Shown: piece by piece, positions 26,195 to 30,026 of the stretch | Layout: the number at the start of each line of letters is the position of its first letter | How positions within the stretch are numbered: position 1 is the stretch's first letter | Assembly: GCA_964625145.1 (NCBI GenBank) | Contig: CAZVAQ010000031.1 | Coordinates: forward strand, 1-30,026 | Length of the DNA stretch: 30,026 nt | Direction of reading: 5' to 3' | Origin: CAYTRP01 sp964625145 | GTDB taxonomy: Bacteria; Sumerlaeota; Sumerlaeia; SLMS01; JAHLLQ01 | The notes under the pieces: model-generated | What the model was told of the DNA's origin: nothing | Databases searched by the model: none | Seen by the model: the letters and a program-made list of their open reading frames with translations, nothing else | Made by a program: the position numbers and the translations under genes

Positions 26195-29100
26195 ATGCCT
26201 GTTCGCCGTCTTTGCCTGATGGGCGCGTGTTTGATTGCCGCCCTGCTGATGGTCGCGCCGGTTCCCGCACAAGCACCGCCGGAGATGCGCGCGTGCTGGG
26301 TCAGCCGCTTCAATTGGACGCGGGACACCGAGGAGGAAACAAAGGCCCGCATCCGCGAGATCATGGAAACGCTGGCCCGCAACAACTTCAACGCGGTGTT
26401 GTTCCAGGTCCGCGGCGAGGCCAACACGCTGTACCCGAGCCCCTACGAACCATGGGGGCCGCAGTTCAACTGGACCGACCCGGGCTGGGATCCCTTGCAG
26501 TACGCCATCGACCAGGCACGCGCCAACAACCTGGAGTTCCACGCGTACTTCAACACGCACACTTTGGCCACCGGAGTGCCGCCGGCCGAGACAACACCGC
26601 AGCATCAATACAACCTGCACGGCCCACACACGGACGATCCATGGGTGATTCACGACGCCGATGGAAAACCGGTCGCCAGCACGGACAGCTACTCATGGTT
26701 GAGCCCCGGACATCCGGACGCCAGCGCGTGGACGCGCAAGGTGCTCATGCATCTGGTGGAGACCTACGACGTCGACGGCGTGCACTTTGACCGCATCCGC
26801 ACGCCGGGGCAGCAATACTCCCACGACCCGCGCACGGTCGAGCGCTTCAACGGCGACGGCAATCCCGACGGGCTGGACTGGGGCCAGTTCATGCGCGACC
26901 AGATCACGAACGACCTGCGCCGCATCTATGGCGGCATCGCCATGCGCAAGCCGCACGTGAAGATCACCGCCGCGCCATTCGGCATCAATCGCCGGTTGGA
27001 AGGCGGATATCAAGGGACCGGCACGCAGAGCTATTACCAATGGTATCAGGATTCCTTTGGCTGGCTGGAGAAGGGTGTGATGGATGCAACGTTCCCGATG
27101 ATCTATTGGCGCATCGGCTCGGCGCACCCCTTCGAGGTGCTGCTCGCCGATTTCCTGTCCAACGCGGGCGGACGCCACGTCTATGCGGGCATTTCGATGC
27201 GCAACGATCCCGTCGCGCAAATCGAAGTGACACGCCAGCTTGGCGGCCCCGGCACGACGATGTGGTCATACAGCGACAGCGGGTTTCCCGGCTTCCTCGA
27301 AGGCCCCTATGCAGAGCCCGCACCGATGATTTCAATGCCGTGGAAGGAGAATCCCACAACCGCCATCGTCGTCGGAACGATCACGGACGAGGACGGCAAT
27401 CCGCTGCTGGATGCATGGATCCGCGTGCGTGGCGACCAGACGACCTACCTGTCCGGCGCGGATGGTTTCTACACACTGGTGAAGCTGGAACCGGGACAAC
27501 ACGTGCTGAGCTTCGAGAAGCGCGGCCTTGGCGAGCACGTCCAGGTTGTGCGCTTGGACGCTGGTGAAGTGCGTGAACTGAACGTGACGCTGAAGGCCGG
27601 TGAACAGGCCGCCGGCGAGGGAAAGCCGGAAGCCACGCGCCTTGTCGCGGAGACGATCGCGATGGCGGCCAAGGGCGCGACGTTGCTGCGGCCGGAATAC
27701 ATCCTGACGGTGCTCAACAATCGCGGCCACGACGAGCGCATCAACAGCGCGTTTCAGGCGGCATTGGACAATCGCAGCGACGAGACAAAGCAGGCGCTGA
27801 TCCGGGCGATGGAACTGAAGTTCATCCATGATCCGCGCACGTCGACGTTGGACTTGCTGGAGCAGGAGCAGGCGCGCGAGTATCGCTACTTCGATTGGCT
27901 CCCGGATGATTATCCCGGCGGCAATGAAGGCCCCAACGAGGACAAGGCCAGCGAGATGGTGGATGCCCTGCGCAGCGACACCGTGCGCCCCGAACGCCGC
28001 GCCAACAGCGGCCACGATCCGGCAGTGCGCCGCGAGGAGGCGACCGAGCAGGTGTGGGAGTACATCCTGGCGCAGTGGGAGGACATTCCCGGCGAGCGGG
28101 GCCGCCGCCTGAACAAGCACGGCGTCGATTCCTACGTGCGCATGCGCGAGCAGGCAAGGGCCGAAGGCGTGGAGCTGGCGATTCGCTCGTCGCACCGCGA
28201 CCCACAACGCGCGGCGGAGAACGCCGAGCGGTCGGGCAATCCGTATGCCGTGGCGAGCTTCTCCTCGCATTCGCTGGGGCTGGCCATCGATTTCCAGATG
28301 AGCCAGGAGGGATTGAACTTTGGCGAAGTCAGCACCCGCCCCATGTCGGAAGTGATCCGCATGCGCGAATCGCCCGTGCACAAGTGGCTCTTCCTGCGCG
28401 GCGCGGAGTTTGGATGGTACGCGTACATGCACGAGCCGTGGCATTGGGAGTACAATCCCCCGGGTTTCCGCCCGGTGTTCTGGCAGGAGTTTCCCGGTGG
28501 AGATCCAACGATGAGAGAGCACATGCAGGTAGCAACCGCCCGCATCGGCGACGCCATCCGCGCCATCGAAGCGGAGGCCGGCGGCAAGCTCGGCGTGGCC
28601 GTGCGGCACCTCACCTACGACATGGCCGTCGACCACAACGCAGCCGATGCATTCCCCGCAGCCAGCACGATCAAGACACACCTGCTGACAATCCTGTATC
28701 GCGCGGCGGAGCGCGGCGAGCTCTCGCTGGATGAGAAGATGATCCTTCGAAAGGAGGACAAGGTCGGCGGAAGTGGCCGCATGCAGAACGAGCCGGAAGG
28801 CACCGAGTACACGTTGGCCGAGCTGGCGCGCCTGATGATCGTCATCAGCGACAACGTCGCCACCAACATGTTGCTGCGCCGCATGGGCGGCATCGACGCC
28901 GTCAATGAGCAGATGCGCGCCATCGGCATGGTGCACAGCCGCTACGGCCGGTTCATGATGGACCTGGAAGCCCGCGCGCGCGGCGAGGAAAACATCATCA
29001 CCGCGGCAGAAACCGCACAGCTCTACGCCGACCTCGAAGCAGGCAAGCTGACCGAGAAGCGCGAGACGACGGACGCGATCCTCGGCGTGCTTCTATCGCA

Positions 29101-29338
29101 GGAGCTGAACAGCAAGATCCCCGCGCAACTGCCCAAGGACCTGCGCATCGCACACAAGACGGGAACGCTCACCGACGTGAGCCACGACGCCGGAATCATC
29201 TACGCCCCAACCGGCCCCATCGCCATCGCGATCCTGACCCGCGACAGCACAAACGCCGACGCCGCCCAGTTGGCGATCCAGAAGGTGGCGAAGGTGGTTT
29301 ATGATGAGTGGGGAGCGGGAACCGTGACAGCGGAGTGA
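26195..29338 (+). CDS. Secreted fusion: GHL10 glycosidase, CarboxypepD_reg, VanY-like D,D-carboxypeptidase and class A beta-lactamase-like hydrolase
   Basis: A 1047-residue exported protein. Signal peptide 1-27 (ends PAQA). Residues ~30-375 are a GHL10/DUF187-type (beta/alpha)8 glycosidase with MRACWVSRFNW and acidic strand end DGVHFDRIR (Asp199); E. coli DigH of this family cuts peptide-free peptidoglycan glycan. Residues ~386-466 are a carboxypeptidase-regulatory-like beta sandwich (VVGTITDEDGNPL). A ~150-residue unassigned linker follows. Residues ~614-760 form an M15B/VanY zinc D,D-carboxypeptidase: SSHR (665-668), SxHxxGxAxD with His692 and Asp699, EPWHWEY with His750. Residues ~775-1040 are a penicillin-recognising serine hydrolase: S824-x-x-K827, SDN 885-887, KTG 988-990. 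A general-base Glu equal to class A Glu166 is uncertain (DLEARARG). ATG 26195 has AGGGG 8 bases upstream. The frame is open throughout. A peptidoglycan-editing or recycling role is inferred. Confidence 0.88.
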   Translation: MPVRRLCLMGACLIAALLMVAPVPAQAPPEMRACWVSRFNWTRDTEEETKARIREIMETLARNNFNAVLFQVRGEANTLYPSPYEPWGPQFNWTDPGWDPLQYAIDQARANNLEFHAYFNTHTLATGVPPAETTPQHQYNLHGPHTDDPWVIHDADGKPVASTDSYSWLSPGHPDASAWTRKVLMHLVETYDVDGVHFDRIRTPGQQYSHDPRTVERFNGDGNPDGLDWGQFMRDQITNDLRRIYGGIAMRKPHVKITAAPFGINRRLEGGYQGTGTQSYYQWYQDSFGWLEKGVMDATFPMIYWRIGSAHPFEVLLADFLSNAGGRHVYAGISMRNDPVAQIEVTRQLGGPGTTMWSYSDSGFPGFLEGPYAEPAPMISMPWKENPTTAIVVGTITDEDGNPLLDAWIRVRGDQTTYLSGADGFYTLVKLEPGQHVLSFEKRGLGEHVQVVRLDAGEVRELNVTLKAGEQAAGEGKPEATRLVAETIAMAAKGATLLRPEYILTVLNNRGHDERINSAFQAALDNRSDETKQALIRAMELKFIHDPRTSTLDLLEQEQAREYRYFDWLPDDYPGGNEGPNEDKASEMVDALRSDTVRPERRANSGHDPAVRREEATEQVWEYILAQWEDIPGERGRRLNKHGVDSYVRMREQARAEGVELAIRSSHRDPQRAAENAERSGNPYAVASFSSHSLGLAIDFQMSQEGLNFGEVSTRPMSEVIRMRESPVHKWLFLRGAEFGWYAYMHEPWHWEYNPPGFRPVFWQEFPGGDPTMREHMQVATARIGDAIRAIEAEAGGKLGVAVRHLTYDMAVDHNAADAFPAASTIKTHLLTILYRAAERGELSLDEKMILRKEDKVGGSGRMQNEPEGTEYTLAELARLMIVISDNVATNMLLRRMGGIDAVNEQMRAIGMVHSRYGRFMMDLEARARGEENIITAAETAQLYADLEAGKLTEKRETTDAILGVLLSQELNSKIPAQLPKDLRIAHKTGTLTDVSHDAGIIYAPTGPIAIAILTRDSTNADAAQLAIQKVAKVVYDEWGAGTVTAE

Positions 29339-29348
29339 TGAAGCAGGA

Positions 29349-29975
29349 ATGGTGCTGATCCGTTCGCCTCTGGGATTGCTGCCGTTGGGTGGCATACTCG
29401 CCATCATGATTGGCGGCGCTGGGGCTTTTTTTGCCTTGGTGTTGGGAACTGGCATGGGAAAGCCGGGAACAATCGTGAGCCTGCTGCTCATCGGCTTTCT
29501 CATTGTGGCCGCCGTCTTGGCCATTTGGCTGGTGGACTACTTGGCCACTGCACGCACCAGGCGCGTCAGCCGCTGGATAGTCTGGGGCGTGCTCGTTTCA
29601 TTCTTCGTGCTTCTGGGGATTGCCAGTGCATCGCTCTACACCGTGAAACGTACAGCTTTCACCTACACGCCCTTTGAGGAAATTGAGCCGGAACTGCGCA
29701 AGATAGCCGAGACACCCGTGGCGCAGAAGGACATCGAGATACCGCTGAATCGATGGTTCGGTAGCTACTACATCGACGTGTATGCGGTGGATTCGCGCGG
29801 CGGAGTTTACTTTCGCACGTCCTCCGGGCCAGACGGCCTGGGCCCCGACACAGTCTCCCGGGGATTTTGTCTCAATCCGAATCCCGAAGGTTCACCATTT
29901 GGAGCGAAGTATTACAAACCTGAACCGATCGGCGATGGTTGGTACAAGTTTGAGGCATCGAACGACTACTTCTAG
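29349..29975 (+). CDS. Membrane protein with three N-terminal helices, unknown
   Basis: Three hydrophobic helices at about residues 7-33, 40-63 and 76-96 are followed by a ~110-residue polar domain with a distinctive end: DSRGGVYFRTSSGPDGLGP, G-F-C-L-N-P-N-P and G-S-P-F-G-A-K-Y-Y. This pattern resembles small hypothetical proteins of unknown role that end in the same Gly-Val-Tyr-Phe-Arg and Ser-Pro-Phe-Gly blocks. The start ATG is 10 bases after the stop of the fusion gene, with GGAG about 13 bases upstream inside that gene, so the two may be one operon. The remaining 51 bases of the window hold no gene. Confidence 0.78.
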   Translation: MVLIRSPLGLLPLGGILAIMIGGAGAFFALVLGTGMGKPGTIVSLLLIGFLIVAAVLAIWLVDYLATARTRRVSRWIVWGVLVSFFVLLGIASASLYTVKRTAFTYTPFEEIEPELRKIAETPVAQKDIEIPLNRWFGSYYIDVYAVDSRGGVYFRTSSGPDGLGPDTVSRGFCLNPNPEGSPFGAKYYKPEPIGDGWYKFEASNDYF

Positions 29976-30026
29976 AGCATTTTGCTAAATAACATATCCA
30001 CAATGTCGGAACCACCCTGCGATGTC

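Noticed and set aside
28520..29330. A free-standing beta-lactamase resistance gene
   Set aside because: The SxxK/SDN/KTG domain is in frame with and fused to upstream modules, has no start or signal peptide of its own, and its general-base Glu is uncertain, so drug resistance cannot be claimed.

Overview
The window is a GC-rich (about 60-65% by eye) piece of a bacterial chromosome. It is probably from a metagenome-assembled genome, because a run of exactly 100 N at 7852-7951 has the look of a scaffold gap. Lipobox and LolB-like proteins, MMPL/RND-type export, peptidoglycan enzymes, a Ser/Thr kinase and a eukaryote/archaeal-type (dimeric) glycyl-tRNA synthetase point to a Gram-negative-type (diderm) bacterium from a poorly cultured lineage near the PVC/FCB or Sumerlaeota/Hydrogenedentes groups. 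That placement is inference only. No rRNA, tRNA, CRISPR array, insertion sequence or phage gene was seen.

Layout. (a) 1-3133, plus strand: the end of an ABC exporter and a PF14907-type nucleotidyltransferase, a pair typical of RiPP (lasso peptide) clusters, so the left edge may be the tail of such a cluster. (b) 3150-9537, minus strand: one long gene broken by the N gap, encoding a membrane sensor (5TM-LYT type) followed by PAS, GAF, histidine kinase and receiver domains. It is followed, with a 4-bp stop/start overlap, by a secreted GH43 glycosidase and then a secreted NodB deacetylase with a golvesin/Xly-type carbohydrate-binding domain. (c) 9807-12516, minus: glyQS and a membrane protein ending in a GspG-like pseudopilin module. 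(d) 12841-17324, plus: a large tail-anchored TPR/proline-rich protein, an FHA-GGDEF diguanylate cyclase and gpsA. (e) 17431-19146, plus: a small ribbon-helix-helix protein with a Cys/His tail, a ZnuA-like metal-binding protein without its transporter partners, and a small anchored protein. (f) 19150-24525, minus: an overlapping operon of a Ser/Thr kinase with a GspG-like extracellular tail, a LolB-like lipoprotein and an MMPL/RND transporter. (g) 24584-25971: a pterin-4a-carbinolamine dehydratase and, divergently, a TPR protein. (h) 26195-29975, plus: a 1047-residue secreted fusion of three cell-wall-type enzymes (GHL10 glycosidase, VanY-like D,D-carboxypeptidase, class A beta-lactamase-like serine hydrolase) and a small membrane protein.

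How they fit. Much of the window concerns the envelope and signalling. The strongest candidate for something undescribed is the fusion at 26195-29338, which puts a glycan hydrolase, a zinc D-Ala-D-Ala carboxypeptidase and a serine penicillin-recognising fold in one exported chain. Second is the reuse of a calcium-binding GspG C-terminal fold as an outward-facing tail on two non-pilin membrane proteins, one of them a kinase in an operon with a lipid-transport pair. Third is a possible one-component zinc regulator next to a zinc-binding protein.
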